Positions 34,535 through 42,730 of a stretch of DNA of 52,378 bases are shown here, piece by piece. The number at the start of each line of letters is the position of its first letter. Positions within the stretch are counted from its first letter, which is position 1. A program made the translations under genes and the position numbers. Origin of the DNA: CAZJJK01 sp964546285 (GTDB lineage: Bacteria; Spirochaetota; Spirochaetia; Treponematales; Breznakiellaceae); the NCBI GenBank assembly GCA_964546285.1, contig CAZJJK010000007.1, forward strand, positions 1 through 52,378. The letters are read 5' to 3'. The notes below the pieces were generated by a model that was not told where the DNA came from, did no database searches, and saw nothing but the letters and a program-made list of their open reading frames with translations.

Positions 34535-35699
34535 CGGCTCTTGCGCGCCCAATTTAGCTACCTGGGCATCGGTTCTCTTAAAAGAAGCTCGCCGGATTTC
34601 AGGCAGTACGCTTTTTCATGGCGAAGAAGGAATTAAGAGCGCAGCGGCTGAACTTCTTTCCCTTCAACGCGGACTTACCGGAGAACGAAAACTTATTTCC
34701 TCTGTTTATCTTAATGACATTCAACGCTTGGCTTCCTATTTGCTCTATTACTGGCCTGTTTCTTACGCGCAAGTCCAAGGGATATTAGACTTTGCCGTTG
34801 ACGACGCCTTTGATGAATCCTTTTCAAAACCGCTAATCCATATATTGGATTTAGGGTCCGGACCCGCGCCAGCCGCGATAGCGGCGGCCGACTGGCACAA
34901 AACACAAACCGAACGTCTTTGCTACACCAAGCCGCTCTTTGACATCACCGCGGCGGACTGGAGCGACAGTGCATTGGAGTCCGCGTGCAGGCTAGCAAAC
35001 GAAGCGGGATATACAGTCAAGCCCATACGCTCTTGGCGCGCTGATATAGAGCCTCCACCAGAGGGCTCTTATGACTATATTCTTGTAAGCCATTTGTTGA
35101 ACGAGATAAGCAAGGGAAGCATATCAGACCTTGATAGACATTTCTCTTTCCTCGATTCGCTAAAAACACGCTTAGCTGACAATGGCCTACTAGTCGTGAT
35201 AGAACCGGCTACTCATGAGGCTAACCGGCACGCGCTTCGCCTTAGAGATTGTATGATAGCCGCTGATTGGCACGTTCTTTCACCCTGCCTTTTCGCCGGG
35301 CCCTGTCCCGCTTTAGCGAAAGACGGACTCTCTTGTCATAGCGAATTCCATTGGAAACCGCCACGCACTGTCCAAGACATCGCATCTCGGAGCGGGCTTG
35401 ATAAGAAAAGCGTAAAAGCCTCCGCCTTTGTGTTTTCGCGGAGCGCACCTAAGCGCGAAGGCTTGATTGACGAGTTCCGAGTCGTTTCAGATCAGCTACG
35501 AAATAAAGCGGGGCGGTTTCGTCTCTTGCTTTGCGGCCCAGCCGGCCGGGCAAGCTTGTCGGCCGCGGGAAATGACACGTCACCAGCCTTTCGGTCTTTC
35601 TCTCAATTACGTCGCTCTGATCGAGTTCGCCTAAGCGGACTAATCACTAGGCCTAGCGGTTATGCTATAGGCCCTAATACTCAAATAGAAAAATATTAG
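34506..35699 (+). CDS. Rsm22-like SAM-dependent methyltransferase
   Basis: A 397-residue class I methyltransferase. The SAM site is ILDLGSGPAPAAIAAADW, followed by VSHLLNEI and VVIEPATHEA. A Cys-rich insert (CLFAGPCPALAKDGLSCH) and the C-terminal arrangement match the Rsm22/ribosomal-small-subunit family, whose mitochondrial members are needed for ribosome assembly and carry an Fe-S cluster. ATG 34506 lies inside the HMA gene and has no ribosome site, so translation is probably coupled. No later ATG, GTG or TTG start fits. Confidence 0.8.
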   Translation: MPDIRQNSFNGSCAPNLATWASVLLKEARRISGSTLFHGEEGIKSAAAELLSLQRGLTGERKLISSVYLNDIQRLASYLLYYWPVSYAQVQGILDFAVDDAFDESFSKPLIHILDLGSGPAPAAIAAADWHKTQTERLCYTKPLFDITAADWSDSALESACRLANEAGYTVKPIRSWRADIEPPPEGSYDYILVSHLLNEISKGSISDLDRHFSFLDSLKTRLADNGLLVVIEPATHEANRHALRLRDCMIAADWHVLSPCLFAGPCPALAKDGLSCHSEFHWKPPRTVQDIASRSGLDKKSVKASAFVFSRSAPKREGLIDEFRVVSDQLRNKAGRFRLLLCGPAGRASLSAAGNDTSPAFRSFSQLRRSDRVRLSGLITRPSGYAIGPNTQIEKY

Positions 35700-35789
35700 T
35701 AAGCGAGTAAAAACCCCGCGGGAACTCAGGAATAAGCCCATTGAATAAGCTGTTTTTTTAAAAGCCTTTTTTAGCCACTTGTTGACACG

Positions 35790-35818
35790 TTGACGGCCTT
35801 TCAAAGCACGAGTAGATT
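35790..35818 (+). promoter_or_regulatory. Promoter of murA, predicted leaderless
   Basis: TTGACG (35790-35795) and TAGATT (35813-35818) are 17 bases apart. Six bases (35819-35824) separate the −10 from the ATG, so +1 would fall on the A of the start codon. No Shine-Dalgarno sequence is present. Confidence 0.55.
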
Positions 35819-35824
35819 ACTACT

Positions 35825-37108
35825 ATGGATATTTACCATATAGAAGGGGGCCAGCCCCTTTCTGGAACGATTCGCGCCAGCGGTAACAAAAACACCGCGT
35901 TGCCCTGTATCGCGGCGTCACTACTAACCGAAGAACCGGTTATTCTCCGCAATATACCCGATATTGAGGATGTCCAAGTAGCATTAGCCATATTTTCATC
36001 ACTTGGCGGCGTTTGGACACGCTTAGAAGAAAACGTCTACCGTTTAGTCTCTGGGAATGGTCTAAAAAATGAAGTACCGCCCGATTTAGCGAAAAAGATA
36101 AGAGCCTCCATCCTATTCGCGGGCCCCCTCTTGGCGAGAATTGGCTCTGTCATTCTCCCGCCGCCTGGTGGCGATGTAATAGGCAGACGCCGTCTTGATA
36201 CCCATTTTCAAGCGCTTACCGAATTGGGCGCCACACTTTCCGCCGATGGCGTATTTTCATTTACGGCGACACAATTAAGCGGCGCTGATATCTTCTTGGA
36301 TGAAACCTCTGTCACAGCCACGGAAAACGCCCTAATGGCCGCCGTTCTCGCTAAAGGCCGAACAGTCCTCAGCAATGCCGCGAGCGAGCCCCATGTACAG
36401 GATCTTTGCGCTATGCTATCCGCCATGGGGGCCCGTATTAGCGGAATAGGCTCCAATATTCTCATTATTGATGGCGTAAAACGTTTGGACGGTTGTGATT
36501 TCGCGATCGGAGCGGACTTCATGGAAGTTGGCTCCTTTATCGGTCTTGCGGCCGCCACTCGCGGTGAAATCACTATTACGAATACTCGCCCTCAGGATTT
36601 GCGGCCAGCAAAAATCGCCTTTAATAAACTTGGCATTCAGTGGGAGACAGAAGGGACTACCATACAGGTCAGTAAAAATCAGGCTATGCGGGTTAACTGC
36701 GATCTAGGTGGAATGATACCAAAAATAGACGATGCTCCATGGCCAGGTTTCCCGCCAGACCTTACCAGTATAGCCGTTGTCGTCGCGACACAAGTAGAGG
36801 GAACAGTCTTAATCCATGAGAAAATGTTTGAATCACGAATGTTTTTTGTTGATAAACTCATCGCGATGGGCGCCCGTATCGTCCTTTGCGACCCTCACAG
36901 GGCGGTAATCAGCGGTCCATCGCGACTTTCCGGCTCCGAGCTCACATCCCCGGATGTCAGAGCGGGGATGGCTATGGTAATAGCCGCTTTGTGCGCGGAG
37001 GGGAAGAGCTTAATCCGAAATATCTACCAGATTGAAAGGGGTTATGAACGCTTAGTCGCCCGGCTTTCAACGCTTGGGGCAAAAATAGATCGCTCATACT
37101 GCGATTAG
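35825..37108 (+). CDS. murA: UDP-N-acetylglucosamine 1-carboxyvinyltransferase, Asp at the catalytic Cys
   Basis: MurA transfers enolpyruvate to UDP-GlcNAc, the first committed step of peptidoglycan synthesis. The 427-residue protein has the GNKNTALPCIAASLL opening with the conserved Lys. At the flexible loop, where E. coli has the catalytic Cys115, the sequence reads PPPGGDVIGRRRLDTH, putting Asp117 at that position. This exchange is known in spirochaetes, mycobacteria and chlamydiae and gives intrinsic fosfomycin resistance while keeping activity. The gene is convergent with the J-protein gene; their stop codons overlap by 4 bases. Confidence 0.97.
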   Translation: MDIYHIEGGQPLSGTIRASGNKNTALPCIAASLLTEEPVILRNIPDIEDVQVALAIFSSLGGVWTRLEENVYRLVSGNGLKNEVPPDLAKKIRASILFAGPLLARIGSVILPPPGGDVIGRRRLDTHFQALTELGATLSADGVFSFTATQLSGADIFLDETSVTATENALMAAVLAKGRTVLSNAASEPHVQDLCAMLSAMGARISGIGSNILIIDGVKRLDGCDFAIGADFMEVGSFIGLAAATRGEITITNTRPQDLRPAKIAFNKLGIQWETEGTTIQVSKNQAMRVNCDLGGMIPKIDDAPWPGFPPDLTSIAVVVATQVEGTVLIHEKMFESRMFFVDKLIAMGARIVLCDPHRAVISGPSRLSGSELTSPDVRAGMAMVIAALCAEGKSLIRNIYQIERGYERLVARLSTLGAKIDRSYCD

Positions 37109-37926
37109 GGTATTTCGTCCCGCTTATTGCTTATTATTGAACGATACGCGTTTTCAATTCTCATAAACGCCTCTGCACTTTGACGAACCCGGTCCTCATC
37201 CAGACCGCTTAGCGTATCAGGATGAAACTGAGATACCAACTGGCGGAAAACAAGCTTGACTTGATCAATTGGGGTCCCTGGCTTAACTCCTAAAAGCTCC
37301 CACGCTTCCAAAGACACCGTATTCTTATCTTTGAAGTGACATCCCGCGTCTAATATAATAGCCGCCCGTTCAGCGATAGCGGCTGAAGCTTTGTCGTCCG
37401 CAAAAGAAAACAAGGCGTCAGCGAGAAGGGCTCCATCCCCTCTTTCTGATCGCCGAGCGGCTAAACTCTCAGCCAATAGATCAATATTGATAGACTTATA
37501 GTGATTAAGCGCTTGATTAACATAGGCTTCAGCGATAGGTCGGCAATCCGCATCCAACGCGAAGTAAGACAGGGCCTTATCCACTATCCTTTCAACATCT
37601 TCCGGTCCGACTATCGGTTGACCACTACGCAGAGCACTGTCACCAGCCATTACCATAGCCCCAAGGGCGCAAAAAGCGGCCGAGCCCGCCGCTGGCTCAG
37701 GAAAATCTGAGGCGCCAGGATTATCCAGATAAGCCGCGTATGATCTATCGGCGTACCATTGAAGAAGCAACTCATCTACCATATGTCCGATAAGAAAGCC
37801 GATAACACTACCAATAAGGCCGCCAGCCAAACCAAATAGAGCACCAATTGCCTTGCCAAGCCAGCGGCGGCGTGTAGACCAAATAAGCTCAGCACGACGG
37901 ATAATCACCGCCGCGATAGGATTCAA
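37105..37926 (-). CDS. DjlA-like membrane-anchored J-domain protein
   Basis: A 273-residue co-chaperone. A Gly-rich membrane segment (about 25-48, AIGALFGLAGGLIGSVIGFLIG) carries GxxxG motifs. A helical TerB-like middle (about 75-200) precedes a C-terminal J domain (about 207-268) with the essential HPD in SQFHPDTL. This order matches DjlA, which recruits DnaK at the inner membrane. ATG 37926 overlaps the stop of the upstream membrane-protein gene (ATGA), so it belongs to that unit. Confidence 0.9.
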   Translation of the reverse strand: MNPIAAVIIRRAELIWSTRRRWLGKAIGALFGLAGGLIGSVIGFLIGHMVDELLLQWYADRSYAAYLDNPGASDFPEPAAGSAAFCALGAMVMAGDSALRSGQPIVGPEDVERIVDKALSYFALDADCRPIAEAYVNQALNHYKSINIDLLAESLAARRSERGDGALLADALFSFADDKASAAIAERAAIILDAGCHFKDKNTVSLEAWELLGVKPGTPIDQVKLVFRQLVSQFHPDTLSGLDEDRVRQSAEAFMRIENAYRSIISNKRDEIP

Positions 37927-39701
37927 GCCCGTTGCCCCGAAAAGAAGATCAAAGCGGCCACTAGAAGACTGGCTTCAAACGCCAGCGCCGCCACTAAGGT
38001 GAGTGTGTATGGAAGACTGATAGTCAAGTAGACAAGAAAACCCGATGAAGTAATCCTAAAAAGCTCAATCAGAAAATTTAACACGATTGGAAGTAGAAAA
38101 AACATAAGAAAGGATATTAAAATGGAACCGCGCTTCGGACGCAGGCGCCACGCGTAACTGAGAACCCATATAGCGGTAATACAAAAAATAAAGGGCTCTG
38201 ATAAACGACGAATTAGCTCCACCCTAAAAGCGCTTGTCGCATAGCCAAAAACATCCAGCTCAGCACTCGCGGTAATCAAGTCGGTAAGAGCCATATTATC
38301 TACGCCACGACGAGCGCGGGAAGCGAGCAAGAGAAGATTGAAATCTACGGGCATATTTAAAATCGAACTGGGTGCCTCATCGGAATCCAAACGTTTTGCT
38401 TCCCAGCGGATATTTTCATCATCACGATCCACGGCTCTCAGAAGAAAGACCGTTCCTAACTCGTTTTTGTTCATCGCACTATTGGGCAATATTTTCCCGT
38501 AATCAGCGATAAGGTGATAATTGATTCTTTGATCAATACCAATGCTAAGGATCTCCAAATCCTTCGCGTAAGCGTAATCAGGGAATGAATGAAGCGTTTT
38601 CGCGCGAACAATTACGCGGTTCCCATTTTCCATGGGCAAGGACAGAACTACGTTTGAATCCACCTCACCAAGCCGAATGTCCATCTCATCAACAAAGAAG
38701 GCTAAACCGCGGACCCCTTCCTGACTTAAGGATAAATACCGCTCAACATCTGGATCGTTATCAGTTAATGAAGCAAGACGTAAAAAACTATAGTAAGCGT
38801 CCAACCAATCGCCGGCGGACGCCATAGCGTAGGCTTCACGCTTTAGTTTATAAAGAGAATAGGATTCCGCTTCATTGAGTGTGGGTTTTAAGGCTTCTAT
38901 CGCGTTCCAAGCCTCAGACGCTATTCGTTCCGCCTCCACCCTTTCCGGAGCGGCAGGGGAAGAGAGCCGCAACGCGACTTGCGCTAGCCAATGGGCGTCA
39001 AATTGAGCCCCCGCGCTTAAACGCTCACGGGCAGCTTGGATGGCTGACCGCGCGGTAGCTGGTTTGGGGACTCCAGGCAATGAAGGCTCAAACACCGTAT
39101 TAGTGCTATTTGCGTTATCCAAACGCGAAGCTTCTTCTTTAGTCGCTAACCGAGCTTTCGCTGACATTGATAGATAATTCACCGCGAGTTTATCACGCAA
39201 CTGCGCGGTATCTGGACTATTTAGCCAGATTCCCTCACAAAGGGCCGTGAAACTAGCGCTTTCCCGCCATAGTCCAGCCTCCGCCGCTTCATTGGCGGAG
39301 ACAAGCGCTTCATAATATAGTTTCCCCTTGATTTGCATTTCAGCCACGGAATCGCGTGCCGAGGGAAGAGCTAATAAGTAAAAAACAGAATAAAGAACAG
39401 CGGTCACAAAAATAAAAATTAACCGTGATAATGACTTTTCCCAGAACAGCGGCGAAAAGCGATCAAAATGAAGACGACCAAGCCCCTGACTATAAGACAG
39501 AGCGACAGCTGATAGGGCGAGCGCGGGAAATAAGTCTATCGTGATAATTAAACCCTTTAAAAACCACCATAATAGCGCCCATGGAGGCAGCGGCGACGGA
39601 GCTTCGCGAAAGATCAAGGGGAAAACAAGCGTCAATATACAGGAAATGATTAGGTACAATATCGGTATTTTCAATGACTGCGCTTGATCAGCCTCACGCA
39701 T
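37923..39701 (-). CDS. Membrane protein, unknown (3 TM + soluble + 3 TM)
   Basis: A 592-residue protein with about three hydrophobic segments in the first 130 residues and three in the last 110. Between them lies a ~350-residue soluble, helix-rich domain with Ala-, Glu- and Arg-rich stretches and then a β-rich part. No catalytic motif is recognised. It overlaps the preceding gene by 8 bases and the J-protein gene by 4, so the three are co-translated. A joint role in envelope assembly with DnaK is a guess. Confidence 0.75.
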   Translation of the reverse strand: MREADQAQSLKIPILYLIISCILTLVFPLIFREAPSPLPPWALLWWFLKGLIITIDLFPALALSAVALSYSQGLGRLHFDRFSPLFWEKSLSRLIFIFVTAVLYSVFYLLALPSARDSVAEMQIKGKLYYEALVSANEAAEAGLWRESASFTALCEGIWLNSPDTAQLRDKLAVNYLSMSAKARLATKEEASRLDNANSTNTVFEPSLPGVPKPATARSAIQAARERLSAGAQFDAHWLAQVALRLSSPAAPERVEAERIASEAWNAIEALKPTLNEAESYSLYKLKREAYAMASAGDWLDAYYSFLRLASLTDNDPDVERYLSLSQEGVRGLAFFVDEMDIRLGEVDSNVVLSLPMENGNRVIVRAKTLHSFPDYAYAKDLEILSIGIDQRINYHLIADYGKILPNSAMNKNELGTVFLLRAVDRDDENIRWEAKRLDSDEAPSSILNMPVDFNLLLLASRARRGVDNMALTDLITASAELDVFGYATSAFRVELIRRLSEPFIFCITAIWVLSYAWRLRPKRGSILISFLMFFLLPIVLNFLIELFRITSSGFLVYLTISLPYTLTLVAALAFEASLLVAALIFFSGQRA

Positions 39702-40626
39702 GGCTAGGCCCCTTGGCTCGGATTAGCGCAAAGAAAAAACCAAGAAGCCAAAGCGCTAAAGCCACGACGCCAAGAGTCATCGCTTTGGCGTATTGAGGAA
39801 AGATAAAAGGCCATGACAACACCGTCCGTTGAATCGGCCCACTTGTGAGCAACGTTACGCCAGTCAACAGAAGCGGATAGAGAACCGCGCAAAAGATAGC
39901 GTTCGCCAAGGGCCAACACGTCAAATCAGCCACGGGATGGAACGCGAGGACAACGGCAACCAAAGCGGCACAATAAGCCAATAAAACCAATACGCCGTTG
40001 TCCAATGAAAGATTCAGATCGTCAACGAGGAGCGTGATATTTTTATAGAAGATAAGAAAAAATTCAGGAATTCGGAAAGCCGCTTCAAAAGGCGACTCGT
40101 AAACTTCAAAAATTTCAGATGTAGGCATTGTTGATAAAGCTAAGGAGCCAAGTTTATCGTCATCAAGAATATTAACAACGGAACGAGGCCAAATAATGAC
40201 TTGTGAACCATTCTCTGTTCTTAGGATTAGGCCATTTCGTTCCATGGGAGAGGCCGCCATATCATTGCTTTCAGGAACGGCAAGAATCGAATTAGCTAGA
40301 GAACGCGTTAAAAAAACTCCGCTAAAAGACAATGAGAGGCTTAATAATAAAAGTATCGGTAATATGGCTAAGCGATGATACCCCTTTCGTAGCCCATATA
40401 TTAGAGCGATGGCGGCTGAGATAAAAACCGAAACAAAGGCGCTTAATGGAATAATATCAATGATTGCCCCGAATACGCTGAAAGGTGCTTGTGGGTAGGC
40501 GACGCTATTAACCGCGACCGAGCGAACCAAGAAAGCCGTAGTCCCCAGGGTAAAAACAACGATAAAAGAAAGGACTTGGATAAACGCTACTCTTAGCGCG
40601 TTTTTCATGTGATTAAAGACTAGCAT
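39694..40626 (-). CDS. Membrane protein, unknown
   Basis: A protein of about 310 residues with roughly six hydrophobic segments, three in the first ~110 residues and three in the last ~110, around a ~90-residue soluble loop (NGSQVIIWPRSVV…). I prefer ATG 40626, preceded by TAGGG, over TTG 40662; ATG 40608 is also possible. It overlaps the next gene by 8 bases and shares its TM-soluble-TM plan, so the pair may form a complex. Not recognised. Confidence 0.7.
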   Translation of the reverse strand: MLVFNHMKNALRVAFIQVLSFIVVFTLGTTAFLVRSVAVNSVAYPQAPFSVFGAIIDIIPLSAFVSVFISAAIALIYGLRKGYHRLAILPILLLLSLSLSFSGVFLTRSLANSILAVPESNDMAASPMERNGLILRTENGSQVIIWPRSVVNILDDDKLGSLALSTMPTSEIFEVYESPFEAAFRIPEFFLIFYKNITLLVDDLNLSLDNGVLVLLAYCAALVAVVLAFHPVADLTCWPLANAIFCAVLYPLLLTGVTLLTSGPIQRTVLSWPFIFPQYAKAMTLGVVALALWLLGFFFALIRAKGPSHA

Positions 40627-40709
40627 GGACCCTAAATGAAAGCAAGCACGTGTTTTACTCAATTCAAGCCCTTTGACTTATTACGCATTATCCGCCATTT
40701 ACTAACAAG

Positions 40710-40718
40710 TTATCCACA
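40710..40718 (+). promoter_or_regulatory. DnaA box (perfect TTATCCACA)
   Basis: The nine bases match the E. coli consensus DnaA box exactly. It lies in an A+T-rich gap, 15 bases before the 51-codon ORF start, and has the same orientation as the pair at 40932-40951. Confidence 0.55.
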
Positions 40719-40732
40719 ATAGGGACGGTATT

Positions 40733-40888
40733 ATGTATTTTGATAATTGTTATATTGATCAGATTCGAAAAATGAAAGCTATCCTAGAAATCGCCCAGTT
40801 CGTCGAAAAAATAGACATCTCTATGCACACAATAGATATAAGCGATAAAAACATTGATTTACGTTATTTTGACACAGCTTATACCTAA
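40733..40888 (+). CDS. Small 51-residue ORF between DnaA boxes
   Basis: ATG 40733 is preceded by AGGGA with 7 bases of spacing and opens a 51-codon frame to TAA 40886-40888. The protein is acidic and Ile- and Asp-rich, with a repeated IDIS-like pattern (KIDISMHTIDISDKNIDL), and has no membrane helix. It is the only plus-strand frame with a good ribosome site in the gap between two minus-strand genes. The product is unknown. Its codons are more A+T rich than its neighbours', so chance or recent origin is possible. Confidence 0.45.
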   Translation: MYFDNCYIDQIRKMKAILEIAQFVEKIDISMHTIDISDKNIDLRYFDTAYT

Positions 40889-40931
40889 CATTAAATGGGT
40901 AACGCTTGTTTAGAAGCACTGAAGGGGCTTG

Positions 40932-40951
40932 TTATCCACAAGTTATACACA
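40932..40951 (+). promoter_or_regulatory. DnaA box pair (TTATCCACA, TTATACACA)
   Basis: A second perfect DnaA box (40932-40940) is followed by a one-mismatch box (40943-40951), 11 bases apart and in the same orientation. The second box overlaps the stop of the winged-helix regulator gene. With the box at 40710 this makes three in 242 bases. Confidence 0.55.
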
Positions 40952-41566
40952 AGCTGTTTTTCTATTAAACCTATAGCCAAATCCACGTACAGACCGGATT
41001 TCTGGGAAGTTAGCCTTGCCGGAAGCAAGGCTAAGCGCTTTTCTGATTTGACTAATCGCCATATCGACATTACGGCTTTTAGTAGTCGCTACAGGCCAAA
41101 GCTGGGTCATTAGCGCCACTCTGGAAACCTTGCCCGATGAGGACAAGGCCAGTTGCCTAAGCACATATGCCGCGGCTTCGCTGAGGCTTGTTTGTCCGCA
41201 TTGCCCTATTAGAATTGAGCCTTCCAGGAAAAGGCCGTCTCCAAGACTCAATGACACCGGACCTGGGATAGCCCGAGCCAAGCGGTAAGCTAATTCCGAT
41301 GTAGTCCAGGGTTCTTTAAGATAGTCACGAGCTCCGGCTTCGTACGCGTCAACAAGACAAGTAGCTTCGCCAAAGCCTAAAAAAGCTGTAGTCCGAGGTA
41401 TTGTTAAGGAATTACGGCGAAAATCTGGAAAACGTAAAAATACTATATCCCCACTTTCATATACACGGGGAAGCTCAGTCAAGAAATGGCAGGAAAGGCC
41501 TAAAAGCGCGGCGCCGATCCGCTTACACAACAACGAATCAGCGCCGACAACGAGCAGGCGAGGCAA
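40943..41566 (-). CDS. OmpR/PhoB-type winged-helix protein with degenerate receiver
   Basis: A 207-residue protein. The C-terminal ~95 residues are a PhoB-type winged helix (LMTQLWP … RNVDMAISQIRKAL … IRSVRGFGYRF). The N-terminal ~100 residues have receiver-like length and pattern, but the acidic pocket reads VVGADS and the phospho-Asp position reads VFLRFPDF, with Arg45. Only the Lys segment (DYLKEPW) is retained. It is therefore an atypical, phosphorylation-independent regulator. It lies 12 bases after pspA and ends the operon. Confidence 0.85.
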   Translation of the reverse strand: MPRLLVVGADSLLCKRIGAALLGLSCHFLTELPRVYESGDIVFLRFPDFRRNSLTIPRTTAFLGFGEATCLVDAYEAGARDYLKEPWTTSELAYRLARAIPGPVSLSLGDGLFLEGSILIGQCGQTSLSEAAAYVLRQLALSSSGKVSRVALMTQLWPVATTKSRNVDMAISQIRKALSLASGKANFPEIRSVRGFGYRFNRKTACV

Positions 41567-41578
41567 GGGACACCCGGA

Positions 41579-42280
41579 TCAGCTGCCCGACGAACCTTCA
41601 GGTAACGCTTTCATTTTTTCCTTCAATTCAGTTAAAAGCAAGTCCGCGCCGGCGCCGGAATTCTCAAGGGCGGCAAAGCGCTTGTCTAGGCTGGTATTTT
41701 GCGACAAATCTTCCAGCTCTTTAGCGGCGTCAGCTTGAGCTTCTAGCTGATCCACTTTTTGCGCCATCCTGTCAAAGGCTTCAAAAGCGCTTCTATTCCC
41801 AGCCACGCTGGAAATAGTTTGTTGAATCTTCTGTTGAGCTTCAGCTCGTTTGGCGCGAGCGACAAGCAGATTCTTTTTGCGCTGAGCTTCCTCAATCTTA
41901 TTCTGAAGTTCCCGCAGAGAGTCTTTTAGTTTATCAACGGATTGCTTTTGCGCTTCCCATTGTTGACGGAATTGCGCATAATTGTTCTCATATTCCTGCT
42001 TACGCAACAAAGCTTCTTTGGCCAAATCATCCTGGCCGGCGCGGACAGCAAGCATCGCTTTTCGCTCCCAATCCTGCGCCTGGGTCTGTTGAGCTAAGGT
42101 TTCACGTTCCAGCTTTTTTTCATCGGCGATAGCCATGGCCACCGCCTTCTTAGACTCAATCAGCTGTTCGCTCATATCCACAACCAACTGGTTCAGCATT
42201 TTCTCAGGATTCTCGGCCTTATTAATCATATCATTGACATTTGACGAAATGACCGTCTTCAATCTCTGGAATATACCCAT
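41579..42280 (-). CDS. pspA: Phage-shock protein A / IM30 family
   Basis: A 233-residue, almost wholly helical coiled-coil protein of the ESCRT-III-like PspA/Vipp1 family that binds and repairs the inner membrane under stress. It shows the N-terminal amphipathic start (MGIFQRLKTVISSNVNDMI), NPEKMLNQLV, and a long charged coiled coil (about 25-190). AGGAGGA lies ahead of ATG 42280. No pspF, pspB or pspC is present; the neighbours are a YbjN protein and an atypical regulator, which may supply local control. Confidence 0.95.
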   Translation of the reverse strand: MGIFQRLKTVISSNVNDMINKAENPEKMLNQLVVDMSEQLIESKKAVAMAIADEKKLERETLAQQTQAQDWERKAMLAVRAGQDDLAKEALLRKQEYENNYAQFRQQWEAQKQSVDKLKDSLRELQNKIEEAQRKKNLLVARAKRAEAQQKIQQTISSVAGNRSAFEAFDRMAQKVDQLEAQADAAKELEDLSQNTSLDKRFAALENSGAGADLLLTELKEKMKALPEGSSGS

Positions 42281-42323
42281 CGGATAAGTCCTCCTCTGTA
42301 TAGACTCAGTCTTGAGCCTCTAT

Positions 42324-42704
42324 TTATTTCCTATAAACGGAAAGGATCGGGTAATGCTGGGAAAGAGCCAGGGAGATTCCGTCCAAGGCGGCTCGAAAAT
42401 CACCCAAATCGGCTGTTTCATATTCCAGGGTATCTACCAAAACTATTTCGTCCCCCTCCAACGCATACGCGCCATGTAGCACGTCCTTGGCGTTTAACTC
42501 CAGCAAGGAAGTAAATAACTCCAAGCGCTTTTCCTTGGGAATTGGCATTACTGATACGCGAACAATAACAAGAGGATCGGCGTACATAATAACGATACCG
42601 CCATACCCCTTCTCATCGTCGTCAATCAGCCACATCCCATCACCTATCTCGTGGTAACTTATTGTGAGATCGATGAGGAAACTTTCGATTTTATTCTCTT
42701 TCAT
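42324..42704 (-). CDS. YbjN-like / type III chaperone-fold protein
   Basis: A 126-residue acidic protein with the α/β pattern of the YbjN/T3SS-chaperone-like fold (DGMWLIDDDEKGYGGIVIMYAD, RVSVMPIP, ELLELNAKDVLHGAYAL, ALSQHYPILSVY). ATG 42704 has TAAGGAGT ahead of it, better than the upstream TTG/ATG-like starts that would overlap the STAS gene. It lies between the STAS and PspA genes and is probably a small binding protein of the same stress response. Confidence 0.75.
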   Translation of the reverse strand: MKENKIESFLIDLTISYHEIGDGMWLIDDDEKGYGGIVIMYADPLVIVRVSVMPIPKEKRLELFTSLLELNAKDVLHGAYALEGDEIVLVDTLEYETADLGDFRAALDGISLALSQHYPILSVYRK

Positions 42705-42730
42705 AGTACGACTCCTTAAGCGCCCCGACA

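Noticed and set aside
35825..37108. Loss-of-function reading of MurA because the catalytic Cys is absent
   Set aside because: Asp at this position is known in active MurA enzymes of several bacteria; the rest of the protein is intact.
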